NCBI RefSeq assembly: GCF_049994905.1
Contig: NZ_CP188258.1
Coordinates: 2,976,001-3,040,000, forward strand
Origin: Diaminobutyricibacter sp049994905
GTDB taxonomy: Bacteria > Actinomycetota > Actinomycetes > Actinomycetales > Microbacteriaceae
Direction: 5' to 3'
DNA length: 64,000 nt
The notes under the pieces were generated by a model. It worked only from the letters and a program-made list of their open reading frames with translations. It ran no database searches and was not told the DNA's origin. A program made the position numbers and the translations under genes. Below, one piece after another: positions 25,349 through 34,194 of this stretch. Position 1 is the first letter of the stretch, and each line of letters starts with the position of its first letter.

Positions 25349-27610
25349 TCATGCACCGCGATCGCGACGCAGGCGCAGACTGTTGAGCACGACGAAAACG
25401 CTCGAGAACGCCATTGCGGCACCAGCGATCATCGGGTTCAGCAGGCCGGCCGCGGCCACAGGAAGTGCCGCCGCGTTGTAGGCGAAGGCCCAGAAGAGGT
25501 TGCCGCGGATCACACGGACCGTACGTCGTGACAGACTCACCGCATCGACCACGGCGGACAGTTCCGACCGCACCAGGGTGATGTCCGACGCGTGCATCGC
25601 CGCATCGGTGCCGGACCCCATCGCGATACCCAGGTCCGACTGGGCGAGCGCGGCCGCGTCGTTCACACCGTCGCCGACCATCGCAACGGTGCGCCCGGCA
25701 TCCTGCAACGCCCGTATGACCTCGGCCTTTCCCGCAGGGAGAACACCCGCGACCACCTCGTCGATGCCGAGTTCCGCAGCTATGGCATGTGCGGCTGCCG
25801 CGCTGTCCCCGCTCAGCAGCACAGGGGCGAGCCCCAGTGCACGCAGCCGGGTCACGGTCTCGACGGCATCCGGCCGGAGCGCATCGCCCACCACGAGGAC
25901 GGCGCGTGCGCGGCCCTCCCAGGCGACGACCACCGCCGTCGCCCCGGCGGCAGCAGCCCGGTCGATCGCGTCGCACACGGTCTCATCCATGGTTGCGGTG
26001 ATCGCACCGTGCGCTACGAGCTGATCGGGTCGCCCGATGGAGACGCGTACGCCGTCGACGGTGCCGGCGACGCCGGAGCCCGCGAGCGAGCGGAAGCCGG
26101 AGACCCGCGAACGCACCGGCCGCGCGTCGCGCTCCCGGTCATCCCACGCCGCGACCACGGCACGGGCGATCGGATGCTCCGACAGCCGCTCGACGGCGGC
26201 CGCGCGGCGCAACACCACCTCCTCAGACTCCCCCACCACGACGACGGCACTGACGCGCATCCGCCCTGTCGTCAGGGTGCCCGTCTTGTCGAACACGATC
26301 GTGTCGATGCGCCGCGCCTGCTCGAGCGCCTCCGGGCCGGTGATGAGGATGCCCGACTGCGCTGCGCGACCTGTTCCGACAAGGAGCGCGACCGGCGTGG
26401 CGAGTCCGAGGGCGCAGGGACACGCGACGATCAGCACAGCCACGGCCGCCGTCAGGGCTTCGGAGGTCGTGCCGCCCGCCAGTATCCCGCCGGCGACCGT
26501 TGCCACGGCAATGGCGAGCACGATCGGCACGAACACGGCCGACACGCGGTCGGCGAGCCGCTGGGAACGTGATGAGCCGGTCTGGGCGTCCTCGACGATC
26601 CGCGTCATCCGTGCCAGCTGTGTGTCGGCTCCGACGCGCGTCGCACGCACCACGAGAGAGCCGCCCTGTGCGATCGCGGCGCCGGACACCTGGTCTCCCG
26701 CACTGACGTCGACCGGCATCGATTCACCCGTCAGAGCGCTCGTGTCGACGGCGGCCTCGCCGTCGACCACGATGCCGTCGGCCGGCACCTTCTCGCCGGG
26801 CCGAACGAGGAACAGGTCGCCGACGACGAGCGATTGGGCCGGAACCGGGACTTCACGAAAACCGGCGGCCGAATCGGGGGCCGGTTCGAGGCGCGTCGCG
26901 GTGCGCGCACCGACCTCGAGGAGCGAACGCAGCGCGGATCCGGCCCGTCGCCGGGAGCGCTCCTCGATCGAGCGGCCGAGGAGCAGGAACACCGTGACGC
27001 CCGCGGCGACGTCGAAGTAGACGGCGCCGGAGGCATTGCCGGAGGAGACGGCGAGGCTGAAGGCGTGCCGCATACCGGGTTCGCCGGCCGAGCCGAAGAC
27101 CAGTGCCCAGACCGACCATGCGAACGCGGCCCCGGTGCCGAGGGTGACCAGGGTGTCCATCGTGACGGCGCCGTGCCGCAGGTTCGCCAGGGTGGCGCGG
27201 TGGAACGGCAGTCCGCCCCAGAAGACGACGGGCGCGGCGAGCACCAGCGACAGCCATTGCCAGCCTGCGAACTGCCAGGCGGGGACCATCGCGATAACGA
27301 TGACCGGCACCGCAAGGACGGCACTGACGAGGAGTCGGCGACGCAGCATCCCGGTGCGGTTCGCGGGCGGGCGGACCTGCTCGACGACGTGCGCTCCGTA
27401 GCCGGCCCCGGTGACCGCCGCGATCAGCGCGTCAGGACTGATGGATGCCGGCGCGAGCACACGCGCACGCTCGGTCGCGAGGTTGACGGTCGCCTGCACA
27501 CCGTCGATCCTGCCGAGTCGTTTCTCGACGCGCGCGACACAGCTGGCGCAGGTCATCCCGTCGATCGCGAGGTCGATCGTGACGAGCGACGAGTCGACTC
27601 CCGCTGTCAC
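25349..27610 (-). CDS. copA: Copper-translocating P1B-type ATPase
   Basis: 753 residues. The GTG overlaps the copZ stop (GTGA). One N-terminal heavy-metal domain with GMTCASC at residues 18-24. About eight membrane helices, the CPC metal site in VACPCALGLATP near residue 398, phosphorylation motif DKTGTLT near 440, SEHPIARAV (the HP locus) and GDGVNDA near 643. CPC plus a CxxC domain marks a Cu(I) (or Ag) exporter in the plasma membrane. CopZ and a CsoR-type regulator lie next door, so it belongs to a copper-detoxification operon. Confidence 0.95.
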   Translation of the reverse strand: MTAGVDSSLVTIDLAIDGMTCASCVARVEKRLGRIDGVQATVNLATERARVLAPASISPDALIAAVTGAGYGAHVVEQVRPPANRTGMLRRRLLVSAVLAVPVIVIAMVPAWQFAGWQWLSLVLAAPVVFWGGLPFHRATLANLRHGAVTMDTLVTLGTGAAFAWSVWALVFGSAGEPGMRHAFSLAVSSGNASGAVYFDVAAGVTVFLLLGRSIEERSRRRAGSALRSLLEVGARTATRLEPAPDSAAGFREVPVPAQSLVVGDLFLVRPGEKVPADGIVVDGEAAVDTSALTGESMPVDVSAGDQVSGAAIAQGGSLVVRATRVGADTQLARMTRIVEDAQTGSSRSQRLADRVSAVFVPIVLAIAVATVAGGILAGGTTSEALTAAVAVLIVACPCALGLATPVALLVGTGRAAQSGILITGPEALEQARRIDTIVFDKTGTLTTGRMRVSAVVVVGESEEVVLRRAAAVERLSEHPIARAVVAAWDDRERDARPVRSRVSGFRSLAGSGVAGTVDGVRVSIGRPDQLVAHGAITATMDETVCDAIDRAAAAGATAVVVAWEGRARAVLVVGDALRPDAVETVTRLRALGLAPVLLSGDSAAAAHAIAAELGIDEVVAGVLPAGKAEVIRALQDAGRTVAMVGDGVNDAAALAQSDLGIAMGSGTDAAMHASDITLVRSELSAVVDAVSLSRRTVRVIRGNLFWAFAYNAAALPVAAAGLLNPMIAGAAMAFSSVFVVLNSLRLRRDRGA

Positions 27611-27840
27611 AGCACCGGGAGGAGGCCCGGGCGGCCGAGCAGGTAGCCGGCCTCTTCGACCGCCGCGCGAACCTCTCGTTCGGCGACGGGACGCGCACTG
27701 GAAACCGTGGCGGTCCCTGCTGCGACGTCGACGGTCACGTCCTCCACGCCGGCGACGCGCTCCAGCTCGTCGGCGACAGCGCGGGCGCAGTGGTCGCAGG
27801 TCATCCCGGAAACGGGCCAGGTCGTCTCGATCGTGTCCAT
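27607..27840 (-). CDS. copZ: Copper chaperone CopZ
   Basis: 77 residues, a single heavy-metal-associated ferredoxin-like fold with GMTCDHCARAV. Delivers Cu(I) to CopA or the repressor. First gene of the copZ-copA operon: TAGGGT ends six bases before the ATG (leaderless-type), with the palindromic operator just upstream. Confidence 0.93.
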   Translation of the reverse strand: MDTIETTWPVSGMTCDHCARAVADELERVAGVEDVTVDVAAGTATVSSARPVAEREVRAAVEEAGYLLGRPGLLPVL

Positions 27841-27846
27841 TCCACG

Positions 27847-27852
27847 ACCCTA
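27847..27852 (-). promoter_or_regulatory. -10 element of copZ-copA
   Basis: TAGGGT on the minus strand, six bases before the copZ ATG, placing the start of transcription at or next to the start codon. Confidence 0.6.
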
Positions 27853-27857
27853 ACACG

Positions 27858-27872
27858 TACCCCATAGGGGTA
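27858..27872. promoter_or_regulatory. Palindromic operator of the copper operon
   Basis: TACCCC-ATA-GGGGTA, a perfect palindrome with a 3-base centre, between copZ and the regulator gene. CsoR/RcnR-family operators are such C- and G-tract palindromes. It abuts the copZ -10 and lies about 17 bases upstream of the regulator's -10, so one protein could control both genes. Confidence 0.8.
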
Positions 27873-27888
27873 TACGCGAATCAGGAGT

Positions 27889-27894
27889 TATCCT
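27889..27894 (+). promoter_or_regulatory. -10 element of the CsoR/RcnR-type gene
   Basis: TATCCT, six bases before the GTG start at 27901. The AGGAG at 27883-27887 is 13 bases from the start, too far for a normal ribosome site. Confidence 0.55.
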
Positions 27895-27900
27895 TGACCA

Positions 27901-28179
27901 GTGATCGCAGACATCAAGAAGCGCGCCCTCCACCGCGCGCGCATCCTCGAAGGCCAGCTCCGGGGCGTCGAGAAGATGATCGAGAACGAGGACTACTGCG
28001 TCGACATCCTCACGCAGTCCCTCGCCATCCAGAAATCGCTCGGCTCGCTCAACAAGCTGCTGGTGGAGAACCACCTCAAGACCCACGTCGCCGACATGTT
28101 CGAAGAAGGCGGCAGCGCCAGGGACGAAGCCATCGCCGAGTTGCTGAAAGTGTACGAACTGTCCAACAACCGCGGTTGA
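27901..28179 (+). CDS. CsoR/RcnR-family metal-sensing repressor (DUF156)
   Basis: 92 residues, all-helical disc-forming repressor. RARILEGQLRGVEKMIE and DYCVDILTQ are the family core. The metal ligands by spacing are Cys33, His58 and His62. Copper-sensing CsoR has Cys-His-Cys at these positions, whereas His at the last position is the RcnR (Ni/Co) arrangement; the N-terminal His of RcnR is missing. Position and operator argue for copper control of copZA; the ligand set leaves metal identity open. Divergent from copZ. Confidence 0.9.
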   Translation: MIADIKKRALHRARILEGQLRGVEKMIENEDYCVDILTQSLAIQKSLGSLNKLLVENHLKTHVADMFEEGGSARDEAIAELLKVYELSNNRG

Positions 28180-28181
28180 CG

Positions 28182-28706
28182 ATGACCCGGATCGAGATCG
28201 TCCGAGGCGACATCACCGACGAGCACGTCGATGCCATCGTGAACGCCGCGAACAGCTCCCTGCTGGGCGGCGGCGGTGTCGACGGCGCCATCCACCGGGC
28301 AGGCGGCCCCGAGATCCTCGAGGAATGCAGGCGGCTGCGTGCAACGACCCTGCCCGACGGCCTTCCGACCGGACAGGCCGTCGCGACCACGGCGGGCAGG
28401 CTGGATGCGAGCTGGGTGATCCACGCCATCGGACCCGTCTGGTCGGCCGCCGACGACCGCACCGGCCTGCTCCAGGACGCCTACCGGTCCTCGCTGCGTG
28501 TCGCCCGCGAGCTCGGCGCCACCAGCGTCGCCTTCCCGGCGATCTCGGCCGGAATCTACGGATGGCCGATGGACGACGCCGCCCGCACGGCGGTCAGCAC
28601 GGTGCGGGCCGTGCTCGCCGCATCGATCGGACCCGTCGAGCTCGTCCGATTCGTGCTCTTCTCCGACACCGCGCTCCACGCGTTCCGCGCGGCAGCCGGT
28701 GAATGA
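28182..28706 (+). CDS. Macrodomain protein (O-acetyl-ADP-ribose deacetylase-like)
   Basis: 174 residues, two bases after the regulator stop, so co-transcribed. Complete macrodomain: GDITDEHVDAIVNAANSSL, GGGGVDGAIHRAGG, and SVAFPAISAGIYGWPMD, the loops that bind ADP-ribose. Close in pattern to YmdB/AF1521-type enzymes that remove ADP-ribose or deacetylate O-acetyl-ADP-ribose. The link with the metal regulator may be only positional. Confidence 0.92.
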   Translation: MTRIEIVRGDITDEHVDAIVNAANSSLLGGGGVDGAIHRAGGPEILEECRRLRATTLPDGLPTGQAVATTAGRLDASWVIHAIGPVWSAADDRTGLLQDAYRSSLRVARELGATSVAFPAISAGIYGWPMDDAARTAVSTVRAVLAASIGPVELVRFVLFSDTALHAFRAAAGE

Positions 28707-28730
28707 CGGGTGAATGACTACAGTCGATCC

Positions 28731-30086
28731 ATGCCCGACAGCCCTCTGAGTCCCGCCGCGGCCGCACGGGCGGTGGAACGGTTCCGCGAACTGCTCCGCA
28801 TCCCGACGATGTCACGCAACGAGGTCGAGACCACCGACTGGCCGCAGTTCGACGCCTTCGTCGAAGCGCTGGAGCGTCTCTACCCGCACGTCCACGCGAC
28901 CCTCGAGAGAACCATGATCGCGCGCCACTCGATGCTCTACCGGTGGGCAGGGCGCCAACCCGGCGCGCCCACCGTGCTGATGGCGCACTACGACGTGGTG
29001 CCAGCGACCGGGGAGGGCTGGGAGCATCACCCGTTCGCCGCCGACGTCACCGGCGACGGCGATGAGCAGGTGATCTGGGGCCGCGGCACGCTCGACGACA
29101 AGGGCGCGCTGGTGGCGATCCTCGAGGCCGTCGACGAACTCGTCAGCGCCGGTCACCTGCCGCTGCACGACGTCTACCTGAGCTTCGGGCACGACGAGGA
29201 GACGGTGGGGAAGGGCGCGCAAGCCGTTGTCGCCCACCTGGCCGAGCGCGGCATCCGGCCGGCACTCGTCATCGACGAAGGCGGCGCCGTCGTCGAAGGC
29301 GTCTTCCCTGCCGTCCACGACCCGATCGCCATGGTCGGGGTGAGTGAAAAAGGAGTCACGACGCTGCGGCTCAACGTGGCGCAGGCGGGAGGGCACGCAT
29401 CCACACCGCCCCGGGTGACGGCGACCGTGCGTCTCGCACGCGCCATCACCCGCCTGAACGCGCGGCCGTTCCCGGCGCGCCTGTCCGAGACCAACCTGCA
29501 GATGATCGAGACACTCGGCTCTCACGCGACCGGGCCGCTCCGGCACGTGTTCACCAGGGCGCGCCTGCTCAAGCCGCTCATGATCGCGGTGTTCGGCCGC
29601 CTCAGCGACGAGACCAGGGCGCTCGTGCGCACCACGACGGCCGTTACGCGCCTGAGCGGCAGCCTCGCCTCCAACGCGCTCGCGGAGGAGGCGCACGCCG
29701 ACGTGAACGTGCGGATCGCCGTCGGGTCGACCGTGGAAGACACGCTGCGGCATGTGCGGCGGGCGATCCGCGACCCGCTCGTCGGGGTCGTCGTGATCGA
29801 CGCCAACGAGCCGTCGCCGGTCTCACCGACGAGCGGACCCGAATGGGAGTCGATCCGCGACAGCCTCGCCGGGAGCCACCCGGAAGCGATCGTCTCGCCG
29901 TACGTGATGCTCGGCGCGAGCGACAGCAGGCATTTCACGCGCATCAGCGATGCGGTGTACCGGTTCACACCGTTCGAGATGAGCACCGGGGAGCGCGGCA
30001 CCCTGCACGCACGCAACGAACGCATCCGGGTTACGACGTGGCTGAAAGGAATCGGCTTCTACGCGACGCTGCTCCGGTCACGTTGA
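28731..30086 (+). CDS. M20-family metallopeptidase/deacylase
   Basis: 451 residues from the ATG six bases after TACAGT; an in-frame GTG 21 bases earlier is possible. Zinc ligands are recognisable: His in LMAHYDVVPA, Asp in GRGTLDDKG, Glu-Glu in FGHDEETVGKGA, Asp in VIDEGGAVV, and a late His in SDSRHFTR. A dimerisation domain lies between. Hydrolyses amide bonds of peptides or N-acyl amino acids in the cytoplasm; substrate not readable. Confidence 0.92.
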   Translation: MPDSPLSPAAAARAVERFRELLRIPTMSRNEVETTDWPQFDAFVEALERLYPHVHATLERTMIARHSMLYRWAGRQPGAPTVLMAHYDVVPATGEGWEHHPFAADVTGDGDEQVIWGRGTLDDKGALVAILEAVDELVSAGHLPLHDVYLSFGHDEETVGKGAQAVVAHLAERGIRPALVIDEGGAVVEGVFPAVHDPIAMVGVSEKGVTTLRLNVAQAGGHASTPPRVTATVRLARAITRLNARPFPARLSETNLQMIETLGSHATGPLRHVFTRARLLKPLMIAVFGRLSDETRALVRTTTAVTRLSGSLASNALAEEAHADVNVRIAVGSTVEDTLRHVRRAIRDPLVGVVVIDANEPSPVSPTSGPEWESIRDSLAGSHPEAIVSPYVMLGASDSRHFTRISDAVYRFTPFEMSTGERGTLHARNERIRVTTWLKGIGFYATLLRSR

Positions 30087-30108
30087 GCGCTGGGCGAGCC
30101 CACCGCGC
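30087..30108 (+). terminator. Hairpin between convergent M20 peptidase and GDSL genes
   Basis: GCGC-TGGG / CCCA-CC-GCGC around CGAG, starting immediately after the peptidase stop and ending beside the hydrolase stop. Confidence 0.45.
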
Positions 30109-30699
30109 CTAATTCGCGCCCCAGCTGCGGCCGCCCAGGTCGGGCAGCTGGATCGCCCGGCTCGACGGGGGCTGAAGACGCAGGCGCTCCAGTGCCGGCT
30201 TCAGCTCGCCGAGCCACGCACTGTACCCCGCATCGTTGAGGTGCAGGCGGTCGTCGGAGTATGCAGGGTTCAGTTCCCCGTCTTCGAGGGCCATGGCGGG
30301 CCAGAGGTCGAGCCACTGGGCGTGGATGGTCGGGGCGAACTGCCACAGGTGCCGGTTCACGTCCCTGATATCGGGTGCGAACTCGTGGCCGCGCGGCATC
30401 ACCGACTGCACGAGGATGCGCGTCTCCGGCAGTTCGCGGCGCAGTGTCACAAGGATGGTCTCGACGTTGCGCACGATGTGCTCGGCCGACCGACGCCACG
30501 CCAGGTCGTTCGTTCCGATGAGGAGCACGACCGAACCCGGGCCGGCTTCGATCACGTCGCCCAGGCGGGCGATCACGTCGTCGGTGGTGTCGCCGCTCAC
30601 CCCGAAGTTCAGCACCTCTTCGTCGGCGAGCCATTCCTGCCAGTTTCCCCCCTGGGTCAGGCTATCCCCGACGAAGGCTGTGGCTCCGAATTCCGACAT
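30109..30699 (-). CDS. SGNH/GDSL-family hydrolase (cytoplasmic)
   Basis: 196 residues. Block I VGDSLTQGG (catalytic Ser), block III LIGTNDLAW and block V DRLHLNDAGY (catalytic Asp-His) give the SGNH triad; GVSGDTTDD is block II. No signal peptide. Probably an esterase or acyl hydrolase of TesA type. Its pattern differs from the secreted GDSL protein further along the window. Confidence 0.9.
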   Translation of the reverse strand: MSEFGATAFVGDSLTQGGNWQEWLADEEVLNFGVSGDTTDDVIARLGDVIEAGPGSVVLLIGTNDLAWRRSAEHIVRNVETILVTLRRELPETRILVQSVMPRGHEFAPDIRDVNRHLWQFAPTIHAQWLDLWPAMALEDGELNPAYSDDRLHLNDAGYSAWLGELKPALERLRLQPPSSRAIQLPDLGGRSWGAN

Positions 30700-30751
30700 G
30701 CATCCATCATCACCCCCGCGGGCGCGAACCGCCAGCAGGTTGCGCCTGCAG

Positions 30752-31612
30752 TCAGATCATGCTCTTCGTGTGCCAGACGGTCTTCGTCTCGGTGAACGCG
30801 GTGATGCGATCGAGGCTGGGCGACGCCGCATCCGGGCCGCTTTCCGGCGGAAGCACACGCTTCAGCGTCTCCGCCGCCGCGATCTGCAGGTCGACCCAGT
30901 CCAGGTCGCCTGCACCGACCAGGTCGACGGCATTGACGTCGGAATGCGACGCGAGCCACGGCGCGATCTCGGCGGGAGAACCGGTCAGGATGTTGACGAC
31001 ACCACCAGGGACATCGCTCGTCGCGAGCACCTCGCTGAGGCTGATCGCGGACAGCGGGAACCGTTCGCTGGCCACCACGACGACGGTGTTCCCGGCCACG
31101 AGGGCGGGGGCGACGGCGCTGACGAAGCCGAGCAGGCTGGAACCCTGAGGAGCGATGACGGCGACGACGCCGGTCGGCTCCGGCACGGAGATGTTGAAGT
31201 AGGGACCCGCGACAGGGTTGGCGTTGCCGGCGACCTGCGCGAACTTGTCCGCCCAGCCCGCGTACCAGACCCAACGGTCGATCGCCTCGTCGACCTGCGC
31301 GCCCGCGGCGGCCGACGTGACCCCCTCCGCACGCACGATCTCGTCGACGAACTGCGCACGGCGGCCCTCGAGGAGTTCGGCGATGCGGTAGAGCACCTGG
31401 CCGCGGTTGTATGCGGTTGCGCCCGCCCATCCGCCCAGCGATGCGCGTGCAGCGACCACGGCGTCACGGGCGTCTTTGCGGGATGCTTTCGCAGCGTTCG
31501 CGAGGAACGCTCCCTTCGCAGAGACGACCTCATAGGTGCGGCCCGATTCGCTGCGCGGGAACTTTCCGCCGATGTACAGCTTGTAGGTCTTCGGCACGGC
31601 GAGACGGCTCAT
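30752..31612 (-). CDS. Half-length aldehyde-dehydrogenase homologue lacking the catalytic domain
   Basis: 286 residues, ATG overlapping the full-length dehydrogenase's stop (ATGA). Matches the NAD-binding N-terminal half only: SESGRTYEVVSAKG, GVVAVIAPQGSSLLGF, LVAGNTVVVVAS and VPGGVVNILTGSP. There is no cysteine in the whole protein and no LELGGK segment. The DNA downstream shows no remnant of a second half, so it is not a simple truncation. It could form a hetero-oligomer with its neighbour. Confidence 0.85.
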   Translation of the reverse strand: MSRLAVPKTYKLYIGGKFPRSESGRTYEVVSAKGAFLANAAKASRKDARDAVVAARASLGGWAGATAYNRGQVLYRIAELLEGRRAQFVDEIVRAEGVTSAAAGAQVDEAIDRWVWYAGWADKFAQVAGNANPVAGPYFNISVPEPTGVVAVIAPQGSSLLGFVSAVAPALVAGNTVVVVASERFPLSAISLSEVLATSDVPGGVVNILTGSPAEIAPWLASHSDVNAVDLVGAGDLDWVDLQIAAAETLKRVLPPESGPDAASPSLDRITAFTETKTVWHTKSMI

Positions 31613-33162
31613 TTCTTCGCTCCCTTGGTCGATGCGGTTGCCGTTTTCGGCGTTCCGGAACCCGCCGACCGACGAGGCGCAGCCTCGACGGCACTGGCGT
31701 CCCGGCGACGCGACGCGTCGCTTACAGCTCCAGCGCGCAAGTAGGCGGCCAGCCCCTGCCGGCCACCCTCGCGCCCATAGCCCGACTCCTTGTACCCGCC
31801 GAACGGGCTGGCGGGGTCGAACCGGTTGAAGGTGTTCGCCCAGACGACACCGGCCCGCAGCTTGTCCGCGACCGCGAGGATGCGGCTGCCCTTGTCGCTC
31901 CAGACTCCGGCCGACAGTCCGTACGGAGTGTTGTTCGCCTTGGCGATGGCCTCGGCCGGCGTCCGGAACGACAGCACGGAGAGCACCGGCCCGAAGATCT
32001 CTTCGCGGGCGATGCGGTGGCTGGTGGACACGTTGGTGAAGATCGTCGGCGCGAACCAGAACCCGTTCTCGGGGATGTCGCAGGCCGGGCTCCAGCGTTC
32101 GGCGCCCTCGGCCTCGCCGATGTCGGAGAGCTCGCGGATGCGTTGCAACTGCTCTGCGCTGTTGATCGCCCCGATGTCGGTGTTCTTGTCGAGCGGATCG
32201 CCGAGGCGCAGCGTCGACAGCCGGGTCTTCAGCCGGTCGACGACCTCGTCGTGGATGTTCTCCTGCACCAGCAGGCGGCTGCCTGCGCAGCACACGTGGC
32301 CCTGGTTGAAGAAGATGCCGTTGACGATGCCCTCGATGGCCTGGTCGATCGGTGCGTCGTCGAACACGATGTTCGCCGCCTTGCCGCCGAGCTCGAGGGT
32401 CAGCTTCTTGTCGGTGCCTGCGACGGACCGGGCGATCTCGCGACCCACGGCCGTCGACCCGGTGAACGCGACCTTGTTCACGTCGGGGTGGTTGACGAGC
32501 AGGCGCCCGGTCTCCCCCGCACCGGTCACGATGTTGACGACACCGGCCGGGAGGTCGGCCTGCTGCACGATCTCGGCGAAGAGCAGTGCGGTCAGCGGCG
32601 TGGTCTCCGCCGGCTTCAGCACGACGGTGTTGCCCGCGGCGAGCGCCGGGGCGATCTTCCACGCCAGCATGAGCAGTGGGAAGTTCCACGGGATGACCTG
32701 GGCTGCGACCCCGAGCGCGCGCGGAGCGGGACCCAGGCCTGCGTGGTCGAGCTTGTCCGCCCATCCGGCGTAGTAGAAGAACCATGCGGCCACCAGCGGC
32801 ACGTCGACGTCGCGGCTCTCTTTGATCGGCTTGCCGTTGTCGAGGCTCTCTGCGACGGCGAGCTCACGCGACCGCTCCTGGATGAGGCGCGCGATGCGGA
32901 ACAGGTACTTGCCGCGGTCGGAGCCGCTCATCCGGGACCAGACCCGGTCGTAGGCACGTCGTGCGGCCGCGACCGCGGTGTCGATGTCGCCGGCGTCGGC
33001 CGTCGCGATCGTCGCGATGCGCTCTTCGGATGCCGGGGAGATGGTCTGGAAGGCAGGCCCGCCGCCGTCGATGAACTCGCCGTCGATGAAGAGGCCGTAC
33101 TGGTCGCGAAGGTTCAGGATCGACCGCGACTCGGGTGCCGGTGCGTATTCGAGGAAACTCAT
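31609..33162 (-). CDS. NAD(P)-dependent aldehyde dehydrogenase
   Basis: 517 residues, full length. Asn160 in VIPWNFPLLM, the FTGSTAVGREI coenzyme loop, Glu257 in LELGGK, and the nucleophile Cys291 in QGHVCCAGSR are all present; FGGYKESGYGREGG is the usual C-terminal motif. Lies between deoC and the half-length homologue. DeoC releases acetaldehyde, so oxidation of acetaldehyde to acetate is the likely reaction. Confidence 0.92.
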   Translation of the reverse strand: MSFLEYAPAPESRSILNLRDQYGLFIDGEFIDGGGPAFQTISPASEERIATIATADAGDIDTAVAAARRAYDRVWSRMSGSDRGKYLFRIARLIQERSRELAVAESLDNGKPIKESRDVDVPLVAAWFFYYAGWADKLDHAGLGPAPRALGVAAQVIPWNFPLLMLAWKIAPALAAGNTVVLKPAETTPLTALLFAEIVQQADLPAGVVNIVTGAGETGRLLVNHPDVNKVAFTGSTAVGREIARSVAGTDKKLTLELGGKAANIVFDDAPIDQAIEGIVNGIFFNQGHVCCAGSRLLVQENIHDEVVDRLKTRLSTLRLGDPLDKNTDIGAINSAEQLQRIRELSDIGEAEGAERWSPACDIPENGFWFAPTIFTNVSTSHRIAREEIFGPVLSVLSFRTPAEAIAKANNTPYGLSAGVWSDKGSRILAVADKLRAGVVWANTFNRFDPASPFGGYKESGYGREGGRQGLAAYLRAGAVSDASRRRDASAVEAAPRRSAGSGTPKTATASTKGAKK

Positions 33163-33171
33163 TGTCTGTCC

Positions 33172-34194
33172 TTAGTCGATCGTCACGTAGTCGGCGCCGG
33201 AGTAGTGACCGGTCGTCATCTTCTGCCGCTGGAGCAGCACGTCGTTCAGCAGGCTCGACGCGCCGAACCGGAACAGGTGGGGCTGCAGCCATTCCTCGCC
33301 CGCGGTCTCGGCGACCGTGACGAGGTACTTGATCGCGTCTTTCGACGATCGGATGCCGCCCGCCGGCTTGACCCCGATCTTCTCGCCCGTGAGGCGGTGC
33401 CAGTCGCGCACGACCTCGAGCATCGACAGGGTGACGGGCAGTGTCGCCGCCGGGGAGACCTTGCCGGTGGAGGTCTTGATGAAGTCGCCCCCGGCGAGGA
33501 TGGCCAGCCAGGATGCGCGGCGTACGTTGTCGTACGTGTTCAGCTCGCCGGTCTCGAGAATCACCTTGAGGTGCGCAGAACTGCCGTCGGCGCGGCGGCA
33601 CGCCTCTTTGACCGCCACGATCTCATCGAACACGAGACCGTAACGGCCGGCGAGGAAGGCACCGCGGTCGATGACCATGTCGATCTCGTCGGCACCGGCG
33701 GCGACGGCATCGGCCGTATCCGCCAGTTTGACGGCGAGGGAGGCGCGCCCGCTGGGGAATGCCGTCGCGACCGCCGCAACGGCGATGCCCGCCGGGTTCT
33801 TCGCGAGGTGGGCGTCGCCCAGCGCCGCGACGGCGTACGGGACCATGTCGCCGTACACGCAGACGGCCGCGACCCGCGGCGTCGTGAGGTCGCTCGGGTC
33901 GGGGGTCATCGCCTTGGCGACCAGCGACCGCACCTTGCCGGGCGTGTCCGCACCTTCGAGAGTGGTGAGGTCGATGAGCTCGATGATCTTGTCGAGCGCC
34001 CACCGCTTGCTCGATGTCTTGATGGAGCGTGTGCCGAGACCGGCGGCACGCTGTTCGAGGCCGACAGCGTCGACCCCCGGGATGCCTTCGAGGTACCGGC
34101 GCAGGCTGGCCTCGGTGAGGTCACCGCCCAGCACGTCCACTGCACGTGCCGCCGGCGCGAGGGATCGCACGGGCGGCGTGGTTTCGATCGTCAC
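33172..34194 (-). CDS. deoC: Deoxyribose-phosphate aldolase
   Basis: 340 residues from a GTG that overlaps the regulator's stop (GTGA). Class I aldolase: EIDMVIDRGAFLAGRY, Schiff-base lysine in FIKTSTGK, and GVKPAGGIRSS. Splits 2-deoxyribose 5-phosphate into acetaldehyde and glyceraldehyde 3-phosphate. About 80 N-terminal residues precede the usual bacterial domain, as in the longer, eukaryote-like DeoC type. Operon order regulator-deoC-ALDH-half-ALDH fits deoxynucleoside or deoxyribose catabolism. Confidence 0.93.
   Translation of the reverse strand: MTIETTPPVRSLAPAARAVDVLGGDLTEASLRRYLEGIPGVDAVGLEQRAAGLGTRSIKTSSKRWALDKIIELIDLTTLEGADTPGKVRSLVAKAMTPDPSDLTTPRVAAVCVYGDMVPYAVAALGDAHLAKNPAGIAVAAVATAFPSGRASLAVKLADTADAVAAGADEIDMVIDRGAFLAGRYGLVFDEIVAVKEACRRADGSSAHLKVILETGELNTYDNVRRASWLAILAGGDFIKTSTGKVSPAATLPVTLSMLEVVRDWHRLTGEKIGVKPAGGIRSSKDAIKYLVTVAETAGEEWLQPHLFRFGASSLLNDVLLQRQKMTTGHYSGADYVTID

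Noticed and set aside
25195..25386. Small plus-strand open frame after the FucU-like gene
   Set aside because: Runs into the end of copA on the other strand, contains the terminator hairpin, and has no ribosome site or -10 at a fixed distance.
30752..31612. Half-length ALDH as a pseudogene or frameshift
   Set aside because: Reading frame is clean, ATGA-coupled and no second-half remnant is found in any frame downstream.
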